Source: an uncultured Bacteroides sp.
GTDB taxonomy: Bacteria > Bacteroidota > Bacteroidia > Bacteroidales > Bacteroidaceae
Direction: 5' to 3'
DNA length: 64,000 nt
NCBI GenBank assembly: GCA_947574505.1
Contig: CANPJW010000001.1
Location: 62,001-126,000, forward strand
In this document: in pieces, positions 36,158 through 45,846 of the stretch
Layout: every line of letters begins with the position of its first letter
How positions within the stretch are numbered: the stretch's first letter is position 1
Translations under genes and position numbers: made by a program
The notes under the pieces: model-generated
Told to the model about the DNA's origin: nothing
The model's input: the letters and a program-made list of their open reading frames with translations, nothing else
Databases searched by the model: none

Positions 36158-36509
36158 TTTAAAACAGAATTTCTCATAACCTACTTACTGTCAGTTATAT
36201 ATTCTTTCCTGTAAGCTGCTCCGACTTGATATAAAGTATGGCATTTTCAGACTTTTTCCTTGCAAAAGTGCAATAAAGAGTGTGTACTTTCACAGAATGA
36301 CGGATAACGAAGGCATGGCAACGGTGAAAAAGATCAAAACGTTTAAAAGAATTCATTATCTTTCCTTCAAAATAAGACAATCAATAATACAGGCTATCTA
36401 TAAATTCTTCCAATAAATAAGGGAATGAATGGATGTGTATAGCAGTCAGCCCTATTGCATAAGCTTTTTCTATCTCCAGATTAAACCTTTTTATATGCAT
36501 CTATTCTAT

Positions 36510-36593
36510 CTCCATAGCCTTTGGAGTTATCTCCATAAGCTTTGGAGTTATCTCCCAAGACTATGGAGTTAACTCCAAAGGCTTGCGGAGATA
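36510..36593. repeat. Four tandem 21-bp units with CTCC...GGAG dyads
   Basis: Units at 36510-36530, 36531-36551, 36552-36572 and 36573-36593. Each begins CTCC and has GGAG near its end, so each unit is itself a small inverted repeat. The first two units differ at only a few bases; the last two are more diverged. The array is outside any supported gene. Confidence 0.8.
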
Positions 36594-36874
36594 GAACAAA
36601 CAGGAAGAAAACCCTTAACCATACAGCAAGAAATGTTTAGGGATGCGGATAAGATATTTTAAGGATGAATCTGATTTTAAAACCACACAATTCCTTACGG
36701 ATGAAAAAACTCCCCAATGTCCTTCTTTAAAAAAGTGAAACAATATATGACAGGAAGATATACATCTGACTATACATACAGGACAGAAATATGAAGTGAG
36801 AGCATATATGCACCCAAACTTTTTATGAAAATACAGGCACTCTTGAGAAATCGCAAGCGGCTGCATAAATGAAA

Positions 36875-37807
36875 TTAAGAGAACAACCTAAAATTCCTGA
36901 AAAACGTAGTAAAGGCCGCCCTTTTATTAAATCTTCCCAAAGCCATAGATACCCCCCACAAACCACATATATTATAATGTTTATGCAATGAAATACGAAG
37001 GATGGTATGGATATAGCATTGCAATGCACTAATCAGCTCCGGATCATCCACATAATCGGAAAACATATTCCTCATCCATCTCAAGAAAAGAATAGTAGCG
37101 TGCAATTTATCTTTGTCATGACCGGCAGAGTTACTGATGTTTGCACCTTCAACATTCCTCCAACATACAGGCTGCCCCGGCAAAGAAATAACACCCCCCG
37201 CATGACGGGCAAAAGCAGCCCACGTAGCATCATCCGAACACCAAGCCATAGGAAAATGAACAAAACCACCTGCCGACTGCCATATCTCCCGACTGAACAC
37301 GTACTCTACGGCAGCCGAATCTATCTTTCCCTGTAACTTATCTAGCAGCAGCCGGTAACAAGACACACTTCCTTCTTCCAAAGGACGATTGGCACGTATC
37401 CGCTTGTTTTCACCATCAATGACAGCTAATGGAAAACGAAAGAAATATCCTCGCTGATGGTGTGGGCGCGACAAAGCCTCCATGACACGTTCCACACCAT
37501 CAGCCGGCATCAAATCATCATCCGAGAAAAGCCAGATAAACGGCTCTGCAGACAGCTGGATACACCTCTCCCAATGGGCCACCAAATCTTTGCCCCCCAT
37601 ATTTTCGCTAAAGCGATGATACACCAGATTTACCTTATTCTGATAAGATTCCACAATCTTATCCAATCTTTCAGGACTTGCATCATCACCTATATATAAC
37701 ACGAACTCATCTTTATGGGCCTGAACTGCAATTGAGTCGAGCGTTTCCTTAAGGAAACGCCCCTTGTAGGCGGGAATAACAATTGCCAATTTCTTTATTT
37801 GCTCCAC
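36875..37807 (-). CDS. Glycosyltransferase family 2 protein
   Basis: GT-A sugar transferase. N-terminus KLAIVIPAYKGRFLKETLDSI, IGDDASP, FIWLFSDDDLMPADG with the metal-binding DDD, and a mid-domain WCSDDATWAAFARH. 310 aa, no membrane helix. It begins 1 bp after the MsbA-like ABC transporter stop, so the two are one transcript; the transporter may export the lipid-linked product of this group. Sugar unknown. Confidence 0.88.
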   Translation of the reverse strand: MEQIKKLAIVIPAYKGRFLKETLDSIAVQAHKDEFVLYIGDDASPERLDKIVESYQNKVNLVYHRFSENMGGKDLVAHWERCIQLSAEPFIWLFSDDDLMPADGVERVMEALSRPHHQRGYFFRFPLAVIDGENKRIRANRPLEEGSVSCYRLLLDKLQGKIDSAAVEYVFSREIWQSAGGFVHFPMAWCSDDATWAAFARHAGGVISLPGQPVCWRNVEGANISNSAGHDKDKLHATILFLRWMRNMFSDYVDDPELISALQCYIHTILRISLHKHYNICGLWGVSMALGRFNKRAAFTTFFRNFRLFS

Positions 37808-37808
37808 T

Positions 37809-39647
37809 TTACAAAGACTGCATATCGTTCAACTTCTTGTAATATCCATTCAAGGCTATCAGTTCATCGTGAGTTCCTCTTTCTACAATGTCGCCTTCAT
37901 AAAGTACACAAATTTCATCGGCATTCTTAATGGTACTCAATCTATGTGCGATAGCGATAGTAGTACGCGATTTCATCAAACGCTCCAACGCTTCCTGAAC
38001 CAAACGCTCGGACTCTGTGTCAAGAGCCGAAGTAGCCTCATCTAATATAAGGATAGGAGGATTTTTCAAAATTGCACGGGCTATACTGACACGCTGACGC
38101 TGACCACCGGACAAACGCCCTCCACGATCACCAATCATCGTGTCATATCCTTTTTCCGTTTCCATAATGAAATCATATGCATTCGCTATCTTGGCAGCTT
38201 CTATTACTTGCTCCATAGTGGCATTCTCTACACCAAAAGTAATATTGTTATAGAAGGTGTCATTAAACAGAATAGCTTCCTGATTTACATTACCAATCAG
38301 AGAACGTAAACTGTGGATGGATACATCTTTCACATTCTTGCCGTCAATCAGCAATGCACCCTCCGATACATCGTGATAACGCGGTACCAAGTCCACTAAA
38401 GTAGACTTTCCGGAACCGGACTGACCCACCAGTGCAATCGTTTTTCCTTTAGGAACAGTCAGATTGATATGGTTCAAGACCGGACGCCCTTCTACATAGC
38501 TGAAACTTACATTTTTAAACTCTAACTTATCTGTGAAAGCGTCCAATGGCAAAGGCTGCTCCGGCTCTACGATATGATTTTCCGCTTTCAATATCATATC
38601 AATTCGCTCCATACTGGCCAATCCCTGCGGAATATTATAAAATGCTCTTGAAAATTCTTTCAAAGGATTGATGATACTATAAAGGATAATCAGATAAAAT
38701 ATGAAAGTAGCCGCATCCATCGGAGCATAGTTTGTATTTAAGATTAAAGCACCGCCAAACAACAGCACGGTCACAATCACACAAGTGCCTAAAAACTCAC
38801 TCATGGGGTGGGCTGAACTTTGCCGGATAATCATCTCGTTCATTGCATCGCGGAAGTCATTGTTTGTTTTAGAGAACCGGGCAGACATTTTGCTTTCGGC
38901 TATAAACGCTTTGATAACCCTTAAACCTCCTAATGTTTCATCCAATTGGGACATAATATCTCCCCATTGCGCCTGTGCTGTAGAGGACTGTCTTTTCAGC
39001 TTCCGGCTGACAACCCCCATTATCCAACCTGTCAGAGGTAAAATAAAGATAACAAAAAGCGTCATTTGCCAACTTACCGAAAACAGAGTGACAAAACAAA
39101 CCAAAAGAGCGATAGGATTACGGATAAGCATATCGATGGAACTGGTCAACGAGTTCTCCACCACCGTAACATCCGCACTCATACGGGCTATGATATCTCC
39201 TTTACGTTCTTCTGAGAAAAAACTCAAAGGAAGACTTAACACTTTATTATAAACCTGAATACGGATATCCCGGACAATACCTGTACGCAAAGGTACCATG
39301 ACAGCCGCAGAAGCAAAATAACCGGCAGTTTTCAACATAGTCATAAAGATAAGTATTCCTCCCATCATGGCAAGTGTATAGAACGCACCATTTGTCGCCA
39401 CAAAATTGCTCACAAAGTAATAGGCATTATTTATGAGTACATCCTTATCCAAATTATGAATATCCATAGGAATGTACTCATAAGACTTGGTATCAATTTT
39501 GAACAGAATGTTCAAAATTGGCACAATCGCCATGAACGAAAACACATTAAGCCATTGCGACAGAAAGTTCAGTATCAATGCCCATGTCAAATATTTGCGG
39601 TATGGAAGAATATACCGCTTCAACAAACTAAAGAACTGTTTCAGCAT
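37809..39647 (-). CDS. MsbA-like ABC exporter (fused membrane and ATPase domains)
   Basis: Half-transporter acting as a dimer to flip or export a lipid or glycolipid across the inner membrane. Six membrane helices (about residues 20-320) precede an ATPase with Walker A GQSGSGKST, Q-loop NQEAILF, signature LSGGQRQRVSIARAI, Walker B ILILDEATSALD and the AHRLSTI His switch. The ATG at 39647 is used; a TTG at 39656 adds three residues. 612 aa. Lies among sugar transferases, favouring a glycolipid cargo, but MsbA-like sequence alone does not fix the substrate. Confidence 0.92.
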   Translation of the reverse strand: MLKQFFSLLKRYILPYRKYLTWALILNFLSQWLNVFSFMAIVPILNILFKIDTKSYEYIPMDIHNLDKDVLINNAYYFVSNFVATNGAFYTLAMMGGILIFMTMLKTAGYFASAAVMVPLRTGIVRDIRIQVYNKVLSLPLSFFSEERKGDIIARMSADVTVVENSLTSSIDMLIRNPIALLVCFVTLFSVSWQMTLFVIFILPLTGWIMGVVSRKLKRQSSTAQAQWGDIMSQLDETLGGLRVIKAFIAESKMSARFSKTNNDFRDAMNEMIIRQSSAHPMSEFLGTCVIVTVLLFGGALILNTNYAPMDAATFIFYLIILYSIINPLKEFSRAFYNIPQGLASMERIDMILKAENHIVEPEQPLPLDAFTDKLEFKNVSFSYVEGRPVLNHINLTVPKGKTIALVGQSGSGKSTLVDLVPRYHDVSEGALLIDGKNVKDVSIHSLRSLIGNVNQEAILFNDTFYNNITFGVENATMEQVIEAAKIANAYDFIMETEKGYDTMIGDRGGRLSGGQRQRVSIARAILKNPPILILDEATSALDTESERLVQEALERLMKSRTTIAIAHRLSTIKNADEICVLYEGDIVERGTHDELIALNGYYKKLNDMQSL

Positions 39648-39671
39648 AATTATCAATTATATATAATGCCG

Positions 39672-39702
39672 CAAAGGTAACAAAAAAGAAATAATCACCC
39701 AA
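39672..39702 (-). promoter_or_regulatory. Promoter of the ABC exporter/GT2 pair
   Basis: On the minus strand TTG (39700-39702), a 20-bp spacer and TACCTTTG (39672-39679), about 25 bp before the ATG. Confidence 0.7.
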
Positions 39703-39704
39703 GA

Positions 39705-41021
39705 TTACCCCACTTTATCCCCTAATATTTGTTCATACACGGCAAGCCTTCTTTCCTGCATCTGTCCGGGGTTATATACTTGCCGCAAACTGTCTTCCGC
39801 ATGGGTAACCAACTGTCTCTGCAACTGCGGATTACTTGACAAGGCTATGACAGCTTCTGCAAATCCGGCAGGGTCATCAACAATCAAGCAATCTTCACCA
39901 TCCTTAAAATCAATGCCTTCCACACCCTTTGCCGTCGTTACAAAAGGAACTTTTGACAATACAGCATCTAATATTTTCATACGCATACCACTACCGATAC
40001 GTATTGGAACAACAGCAACACTGCCTTTTAAAAAAGAGCCCAGATCTTCCACATAGCCTGCCAGCTTCAATTCCGGGTATTCGGACTGCAAACGATTGAT
40101 ACACTCTCCACGCCATTTACCAATTACTTGCAATGTAAACGAAAAATGACGTTTACGCAGATGCGGAATCACTTCGTGACAGAACCATGCCACGGCATCC
40201 AGATTGGGAAAATGATCCTCACTTCCCACAAAAGTCAGGCGTCCGCTTTGGACCGGAACAAAAGGCTGTTCCAGCCTGTCACCCACTTGCACCACAGCCG
40301 GAGAAGTGTAGATATGGTCTTTCCGTCCTATGAAGTCCTCCATAATTTTACGGTCTACTTCAGTCAGAACAATAACATCTTTATATTTCAATAATGCACT
40401 GCGCTCAAAATCCTTTGCTATATGAAACAACATCCTGTCACCGGCAGTCTGTTCCCTGAACAAAGTAATCTCCTTTTCATTACGGATGTAGCGGAGTTCA
40501 TGATGCACAAAAATAGTCTGTACATTTTCAGGCAACAAGAATCCCAATGACAACAGTTCATAAAACTCTACTTGAATAATATCAAAACCTGAATGAGCCA
40601 CCTGAGAAACATACTCCACATACCCCTGGTCTAGCGGCTGGAAACAAGAGCTGAACAAAGTACTCTTTCCCCGTACTAAATCCACAACTTCGCCCGTTTC
40701 ATCCGTCCATATCTGTTGCCGGTTCATTTTACGGGTTACAGACGCATGTATCTTTTGCAGCCATTTATAATAAAAAGGATGTTTAATTTTGGGTAATCTG
40801 ACAGTTTTAGTTTTAGGAGTATAAATAAAGAAATCCACATTATCCCAAATTTTCTTCAATGACTCTACATCTTGCATACGTCTCCCTGTTTCAGGATAAA
40901 GCAATACAGATACGGCCATCTTATGACGCAGATATTCCACCATATTAAAGAAAGCTTGATTACCGCCCGAATCCAGCGGATAAGGAATGTACGGAATAAT
41001 AAAAAGAATTTTCTTTCTCAT
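39705..41021 (-). CDS. Glycosyltransferase family 4
   Basis: GT-B sugar transferase, 438 aa. N-terminal KILFIIPYIPYPLDSGGNQAFFNMVEYL; a donor domain with TFVGSEDHFPNLDAVAWFCHEVIPHL, VIGKWRGECI, AGYVEDLGSFLKGSVAVVPI and SGMRMKILDAVLSKVPFVTT. This resembles surface-polysaccharide transferases. It runs toward the ABC exporter, but the exporter has its own promoter in the 57-bp gap. Donor unknown. Confidence 0.88.
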   Translation of the reverse strand: MRKKILFIIPYIPYPLDSGGNQAFFNMVEYLRHKMAVSVLLYPETGRRMQDVESLKKIWDNVDFFIYTPKTKTVRLPKIKHPFYYKWLQKIHASVTRKMNRQQIWTDETGEVVDLVRGKSTLFSSCFQPLDQGYVEYVSQVAHSGFDIIQVEFYELLSLGFLLPENVQTIFVHHELRYIRNEKEITLFREQTAGDRMLFHIAKDFERSALLKYKDVIVLTEVDRKIMEDFIGRKDHIYTSPAVVQVGDRLEQPFVPVQSGRLTFVGSEDHFPNLDAVAWFCHEVIPHLRKRHFSFTLQVIGKWRGECINRLQSEYPELKLAGYVEDLGSFLKGSVAVVPIRIGSGMRMKILDAVLSKVPFVTTAKGVEGIDFKDGEDCLIVDDPAGFAEAVIALSSNPQLQRQLVTHAEDSLRQVYNPGQMQERRLAVYEQILGDKVG

Positions 41022-41100
41022 ACTAATTGAATTTAAACAATAGTCTAATGTCTAATTTAATTTTTAGTTTAATACAGCAAATGCTATGTAGTGTATAATG

Positions 41101-41108
41101 CAAAGGTA
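41101..41108 (-). promoter_or_regulatory. -7 promoter element for the GT4 gene
   Basis: TACCTTTG on the minus strand, 80 bp before the ATG at 41021; no matching TTG. Confidence 0.45.
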
Positions 41109-41201
41109 CAAGAAAGACTGCATACTAAAATGTTAATTATCGTTTCTTTTTAAAAGTTCAACAAAATTCCTGTTTTTTGAAAAAAAAAACAAAGAAGCAA
41201 C

Positions 41202-41232
41202 TTGTTTATTTACCTGTATAACATTACATTTG
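41202..41232 (+). promoter_or_regulatory. Promoter of the GT2 gene at 41268
   Basis: TTG at 41202-41204, a 20-bp spacer and TACATTTG at 41225-41232, with a leader of about 30 nt. Confidence 0.7.
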
Positions 41233-41267
41233 TAGAAATAAAACAAGAACTAACTTAACAATAAAGC

Positions 41268-42257
41268 ATGAATGCACTTCCCTTGGTCAGTGTAGTGGTA
41301 CCTAATTATAATTATAAACGATACCTCAATCTACGAATTCAGAGTATTCTGCAACAGACCTATCAGAATATCGAACTGATTTTACTTGATGATGCCTCAA
41401 CAGACGGTAGCGAAGAGGTATTATCGGACTATCAAGACCATGCCAAAGTGAGCCATATTCTATTAAACGAACACAACACCGGAAATCCATTTAAACAATG
41501 GTTTAAAGGCATGCAATTAGCCAAAGGAAAATATATATGGATAGCCGAAGCCGATGACTTGTGTGAGCTTACTTTTTTAGAGAAAGTAGTTCCTTTAATG
41601 GAGAAATACCAACAAGCCGCCGTATGCTTTGCCGGTTCCAAGTATATTGATAAAGACGGTAATGTGCTGAGTTACGACATGAACAAATGGAAATCTGCCA
41701 TACCTCCATACGCCGTATTCAATGGGAAGACTTATGCCGAACATAACCTTTACTGGCGCAGCTATATAGCCAATGCAAGCTCGGCCATTTTCAGAAAAAG
41801 CATGGTAAATGCCCAAAATATGGAACAATGCCTGCAAATGCGCTACAGCGGCGACTGGCTGTTCTGGTTTTATATGGCAATGCAAGGAGACATTATAGAA
41901 AGATATGAAGTACTGAACTACTTCAGACAACATAACCAGAAAGTTACCGTCAAAGCTGAAAACAACGGAGGGGGTAAGAGCGAAGATATTGAGATAGTAC
42001 GCATTATGGAACAACACCTTACCCACCTGAGCAGATACAAACGGTGCATACGAAGGGGAATGCTTTACAACCGCATTGCCAAACTAAGCACAACAGACCG
42101 GGTAAAACTGCAATTATGGGAACTCCTCCGGCAGAAATTAAACGGAACGCGGAAAGACGGACGTCTGGAGCGCCTCAACCGGATAGCACGGCTATTCTGT
42201 CCTTTTGTTCTGACTATGAAAAGAGACCGCCTTACTCCTTCCCGAGAAATAGGATAA
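41268..42257 (+). CDS. Glycosyltransferase family 2 protein
   Basis: GT-A transferase with PLVSVVVPNYNYKRYLNLRI, LLDDASTDGSEEVL, KYIWIAEADDLCELTFL (DD metal site) and YSGDWLFWFYMAMQGDI. 329 aa with a basic C-terminal tail. It is monocistronic with its own promoter, divergent from the GT4 gene. A hairpin-like GGGCGGAC/GTCTGCCC pair at 42286-42307 may end the transcript. Acceptor unknown. Confidence 0.88.
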   Translation: MNALPLVSVVVPNYNYKRYLNLRIQSILQQTYQNIELILLDDASTDGSEEVLSDYQDHAKVSHILLNEHNTGNPFKQWFKGMQLAKGKYIWIAEADDLCELTFLEKVVPLMEKYQQAAVCFAGSKYIDKDGNVLSYDMNKWKSAIPPYAVFNGKTYAEHNLYWRSYIANASSAIFRKSMVNAQNMEQCLQMRYSGDWLFWFYMAMQGDIIERYEVLNYFRQHNQKVTVKAENNGGGKSEDIEIVRIMEQHLTHLSRYKRCIRRGMLYNRIAKLSTTDRVKLQLWELLRQKLNGTRKDGRLERLNRIARLFCPFVLTMKRDRLTPSREIG

Positions 42258-42355
42258 GAAACGGAAACTGCTTGCCCATATTTTCGGGCGGACTCACATG
42301 TCTGCCCCTAAAGTGAACAAATTGGCAGTCAATTTTACTTTTGGCATACCCTCTT

Positions 42356-42385
42356 TTGATATTTCTAAAATTCTGTTTACCTTTG
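42356..42385 (+). promoter_or_regulatory. Promoter of the LTA-synthase-like gene
   Basis: TTG at 42356-42358, a 19-bp spacer and TACCTTTG at 42378-42385, 29 bp before the ATG. Confidence 0.7.
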
Positions 42386-42414
42386 TTGTCAATCATCCGG
42401 ATTGATTCAAACAA

Positions 42415-44229
42415 ATGCAAACTTTACTAAAACAAATGAAATATCTCCGTTCACTCATGCAGCAATCTGTAACAGCATGTAAGAATCAGGCTAAGCTTAT
42501 CCAACAGTTTACTCTTTCTTTACTTTACTTATTAATCATACATATAGTTGCTTTACTTTTTTTCTTCCTGTTCCGGCTTGTCCTGTTCACCTCAATAGAT
42601 TATCAGTTTCCTCCCGATATACAAAACAACTTTCTCATGCAAGCCACTGCATTTATAAAAGGGCTATGGTTTGACAATGTTATAGCTTGCTACATATTGC
42701 TGTTACCATTAGTCATTTTATGGATAACCGCTCTCTGCAACTATCACTCCAAGTGGGTATTCAGATTTATCTCTATCTTTTTCATTCTATTTTATTCACT
42801 GTCGTTCATTATTTCGGCAGCCAACATCCCTTATTTCTCTTATTTTTTTAAGACAATCAATTCTTCCATTTACAATTGGTTCGGATATGGAGCCACTACT
42901 GCCGGAATGGTATTGGGTGAGACATCATTCTATTTCCCTATTTTTCTAGGACTGATATCTATTCTTCTGCTGTCAGGAAGTGTACTACGGTTATCTTCTT
43001 ATTTCTATCATCTCATCAATTCGAAATCTACTTCCATCAGCCCGATAAACCGCCTATGTATATTCGCCGCCGGTGCTGTTTGTATAGGACTTTGTCTATT
43101 CGGAATACGGGGACGCATGGGATATAACCCCATCAGGGTAAGTCAAGCATACTATTGCACCGATCCATTCCTGAATCAGCTAGGGGTTAATCCTGTCTTT
43201 AATCTACTTACCAGCACACTGGATGATAACCGTAAGGAAAACCGCTATCTTCACCTGATGCCGGAACAGGAGGCAATAACCAATATGCAAAGTATATTGC
43301 AAAGAAAAGGAATAGAAGGCATCTCCCCCATTGCACGTGAAGTGAAATGCACAGCCGTCCCTACACAAAAGAATGTTGTTCTTATTTTCATGGAATCGAT
43401 GTCGGCCAACTTGATGGAGCATTTCGGATCTACCAAAAAACTGACTCCTTTCCTAGACAGCCTTTATCTGGAATCTCTCAGTTTTGACCATTTTTATTCA
43501 GCGGGCATACATACCAACCACGGAATGTATGCCACCCTCTACTCTTTCCCTGCCATCATGAAACGGAATGCCATGAAAGGAGCAGTGGTACCTGTCTATT
43601 CGGGGTTGCCCACCGTATTAAAGGATAATGGCTATCGGAACCTGTTCTTCATGACGCACGAATCACAATACGATAATATGAACGCTTTTCTCCGCACTAA
43701 CGGATTTGATGAAATATATGCACAAGAAAACTACCCAAAGGATAAAGTCGTTAACAGCTTTGGTGTACAAGACGATTTCCTATATCAATATGCCTTGCCC
43801 ATTCTGAACAAAAGAGCAGAAGAAAGACAACCTTTCTTTACCGTATTGCTTTCTATCAGCAACCATCCCTCGTATGTGATACCTGACTATTTCAAACCAC
43901 ACAGCACAAAGCTTGAAGATCAGATTGTGGAATACGCGGACTGGGCCATCCGGCAATTCATGCAAGAAGCACGCAAACAACCTTGGTTTGAAAATACAAT
44001 CTTTGTTTTGCTGGGTGACCATGGGAAATTGGTAGGAAGTCCGGACTGTGAAATACCACAATCCTACAACCATGTTCCACTAATGATTTACGGAAAAGGC
44101 ATCAAGCCCGAAATCAGACAAGAGCCGGGCGGCCAGACTGATGTGGCACCGACTTTACTCGGACTGCTGAACATGAGTTATACCCAAAACGACTTCGGCA
44201 TAAATTTGTTAACAGAACAACGCCCATAA
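42415..44229 (+). CDS. LTA-synthase-like membrane sulfatase-fold transferase
   Basis: Predicted polytopic membrane enzyme with a periplasmic alkaline-phosphatase/sulfatase-fold domain; relatives transfer phosphoglycerol or phosphoethanolamine groups to envelope glycans. About five membrane helices lie in residues 35-230. The catalytic domain has KNVVLIFMESMSANLM, AGIHTNHGMYATLYSFP with the likely nucleophile Thr, and FVLLGDHGKLVG. 604 aa. Since the organism type makes no teichoic acid, a lipo-oligosaccharide or capsule acceptor is more likely. A paralogue lies at 47655. Confidence 0.85.
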   Translation: MQTLLKQMKYLRSLMQQSVTACKNQAKLIQQFTLSLLYLLIIHIVALLFFFLFRLVLFTSIDYQFPPDIQNNFLMQATAFIKGLWFDNVIACYILLLPLVILWITALCNYHSKWVFRFISIFFILFYSLSFIISAANIPYFSYFFKTINSSIYNWFGYGATTAGMVLGETSFYFPIFLGLISILLLSGSVLRLSSYFYHLINSKSTSISPINRLCIFAAGAVCIGLCLFGIRGRMGYNPIRVSQAYYCTDPFLNQLGVNPVFNLLTSTLDDNRKENRYLHLMPEQEAITNMQSILQRKGIEGISPIAREVKCTAVPTQKNVVLIFMESMSANLMEHFGSTKKLTPFLDSLYLESLSFDHFYSAGIHTNHGMYATLYSFPAIMKRNAMKGAVVPVYSGLPTVLKDNGYRNLFFMTHESQYDNMNAFLRTNGFDEIYAQENYPKDKVVNSFGVQDDFLYQYALPILNKRAEERQPFFTVLLSISNHPSYVIPDYFKPHSTKLEDQIVEYADWAIRQFMQEARKQPWFENTIFVLLGDHGKLVGSPDCEIPQSYNHVPLMIYGKGIKPEIRQEPGGQTDVAPTLLGLLNMSYTQNDFGINLLTEQRP

Positions 44230-44401
44230 GAAGCAAGGAAACGCCTTGCAACTTGTAACAGGGGAGGACAGTACATTCTACGTGATGAAAAAATACTGTT
44301 TCTCCACATTGCAGAGTGCAGAGTATCTGGTAAAAGAGCACAAGACTGTCAATAAAGCTACCGGACAATAAGGTGGGACGGGTTTCACCGCCTTGCCTTC
44401 C

Positions 44402-45367
44402 TTAACGGTCATACCCCAACTTCTCCTCGTTATAATCAGAGGCTATGTAGGTAGGACGGCCTTTGGTTTCCTTGAAAATGCGCCCCACGTACTCTCCTAT
44501 AATTCCCAAAGAGAAAAGCTGGATGCCACCTAAAAAGAGCATGACAATGATCAAAGTGGGGAAGCCGGCCGTTTCATCACCATAAAGCACGGTCTTTATC
44601 AGAAAATAAATGGCATAAATAAAACTGGAGATTGAACAGAGCACTCCGCATACCGTGGCGATGCGCAAAGGGGCGATAGAGAAAGAGGTTATCCCTTCGA
44701 CAGCCAGATTCAACAGCTTGAGAAAGTTCCAGGAGGAATGGCCCATCAGCCTGTCTCCGCGATCAAACTCAATGCTTTTCTTCTGATAGCCTATCCAGCA
44801 AAACAATCCTTTTGTATAACGCTCGCATTCGCGCAGACGACGCAACGTGAGCACACAACGACGGTCCAGAAGCCTGAAATCGCCCACATTGGGCAAAATA
44901 TCAATACGGCTCATCCGCTGAAGTATACCATAAAAAGCCAGAGAGAACTGACGACGCAACCAGCTTTCCTCGCCACGGGTACGCCGTTTGGCATAAATGT
45001 CATCATATCCTTCTTCCCAATATTCCAGCATCTGGTCTACCAGTTCCGGAGGGTCCTGCAAATCAGCATCCATCACAACGCAGCAATCGCCGGTGGCGTA
45101 ATCAAAACCCGCCAGCATGGCTACCTCTTTACCAAAGTTACGCGAAAGGTTGACATAATTCACCCGCTTGTCCTGCTGCCTCAGCCGGCGGAGGCATTCC
45201 AGCGTAGTGTCGCTGCTGCCATCATTGACAAACAGGATTTCCCACTCATAAACGGCATTGCGGTTGACAAGCTCTATCAAACGTTGATACAGAGTGGGCA
45301 GCATCGCTTCCTCATTATATACCGGAATCAAAAGAGTCACTTTCTTCATATCATTCTTCACTATCAT
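44402..45367 (-). CDS. GtrB-like polyprenyl-phosphate glycosyltransferase (GT2, DPM1-like)
   Basis: Predicted to load a sugar onto undecaprenyl phosphate at the cytoplasmic face. The GT-A domain has VTLLIPVYNEEAMLPTLYQRL, FVNDGSSDTTLE, NYVNLSRNFGKEVAMLAG and CVVMDADLQDPPEL. Two C-terminal membrane helices (about 230-290) follow, as in GtrB/ArnC. The ATG at 45367 has GAGGAG five bases upstream, unusually good for this group of bacteria, and is preferred over the ATG at 45349. 321 aa. GtrA lies 18 bp upstream in the same operon. Confidence 0.92.
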   Translation of the reverse strand: MIVKNDMKKVTLLIPVYNEEAMLPTLYQRLIELVNRNAVYEWEILFVNDGSSDTTLECLRRLRQQDKRVNYVNLSRNFGKEVAMLAGFDYATGDCCVVMDADLQDPPELVDQMLEYWEEGYDDIYAKRRTRGEESWLRRQFSLAFYGILQRMSRIDILPNVGDFRLLDRRCVLTLRRLRECERYTKGLFCWIGYQKKSIEFDRGDRLMGHSSWNFLKLLNLAVEGITSFSIAPLRIATVCGVLCSISSFIYAIYFLIKTVLYGDETAGFPTLIIVMLFLGGIQLFSLGIIGEYVGRIFKETKGRPTYIASDYNEEKLGYDR

Positions 45368-45385
45368 AAAGACTCCTCAAAGATA

Positions 45386-45766
45386 TTACTTTTGTTTGAA
45401 AACAAACCTCACTAATAAAAAATTTACCGGAATGGCAATGAGAAACACTGGGATGGGAGCCAACGGACGGGAAAAACCCAACCGCAGAAAGAGATTCAAC
45501 AATCCGATATGTATCAGATAATTTGTCAGATGTGCCCCCCCGAAGCCAAAAGCTTTCTTCCAGGAAGGAGGCTGCCCGAAAGTAAAATAAGCCGTAAGAT
45601 AAAAGTTGGCAACAAAACTCAGCACATATCCCAAGGTATAGGCTACATTGACCTGAATGAATTTTTGCAAGACAAAATAAATGCCATAGTGCAGCCCTGT
45701 AGCAAAAAGGCCTACCATTACAAATCGCAGGAACTCGGGTATCTGTTTCAGTTTATTCATTTTCAT
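45386..45766 (-). CDS. GtrA-like membrane protein (putative Und-P-sugar flippase)
   Basis: Small protein with four membrane helices (FLRFVMVGLFATGLHYGIYF; VNVAYTLGYVLSFVANFYLTAYFTF; HIGLLNLFLRLGF; IPVFLIAIPVNFLLVRFVF), matching the GtrA/DPMS family thought to flip polyprenyl-linked sugars. The ATG at 45766 (126 aa) or 45760 is used, since a TTG at 45781 coincides with the promoter element. It is the first gene of an operon with GtrB. Confidence 0.9.
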   Translation of the reverse strand: MKMNKLKQIPEFLRFVMVGLFATGLHYGIYFVLQKFIQVNVAYTLGYVLSFVANFYLTAYFTFGQPPSWKKAFGFGGAHLTNYLIHIGLLNLFLRLGFSRPLAPIPVFLIAIPVNFLLVRFVFKQK

Positions 45767-45778
45767 TGATTTAAAATG

Positions 45779-45786
45779 CAAAGTTA
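45779..45786 (-). promoter_or_regulatory. -7 promoter element for gtrA/gtrB
   Basis: TAACTTTG on the minus strand, immediately before the gtrA start, implying a very short leader. Confidence 0.5.
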
Positions 45787-45808
45787 GGTATTACTAAAGA
45801 ATTATTCG

Positions 45809-45816
45809 TACTTTTG
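45809..45816 (+). promoter_or_regulatory. -7 promoter element for the GT39 gene
   Basis: TACTTTTG, 30 bp before the ATG; back-to-back with the gtrA promoter, 22 bp apart. Confidence 0.55.
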
Positions 45817-45846
45817 CGACAGTAAATATAAAAGACCGAAAAATAT

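Larger units (their letters stand above)
35880..36874. other. Gene-free, repeat-rich AT-rich stretch
   Basis: About 1 kb without a convincing gene. It holds an 8-C run (35904-35911), a 25-bp direct repeat in two copies, and a four-unit 21-bp tandem repeat. A 61-codon minus-strand ORF at 36195-36380 has no family features and is not called. The stretch separates two oppositely oriented glycosyltransferase groups and may mark a past deletion or insertion. Confidence 0.6.

Noticed and set aside
36195..36380. 61-codon minus-strand ORF in the gene-free stretch
   Set aside because: No domain, signal peptide or operon context, and it lies in AT-rich repeat-bearing sequence; not enough to call a gene.
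42286..42307. GGGCGGAC/GTCTGCCC hairpin after the GT2 gene at 41268
   Set aside because: 8-bp stem with a wobble pair and no T-run; not called as a terminator.
44285..44371. 28-codon plus-strand ORF beginning MKKYCFSTLQ between two convergent genes
   Set aside because: Complete ATG-to-TAA frame but isolated, with no promoter or family signal; likely chance.
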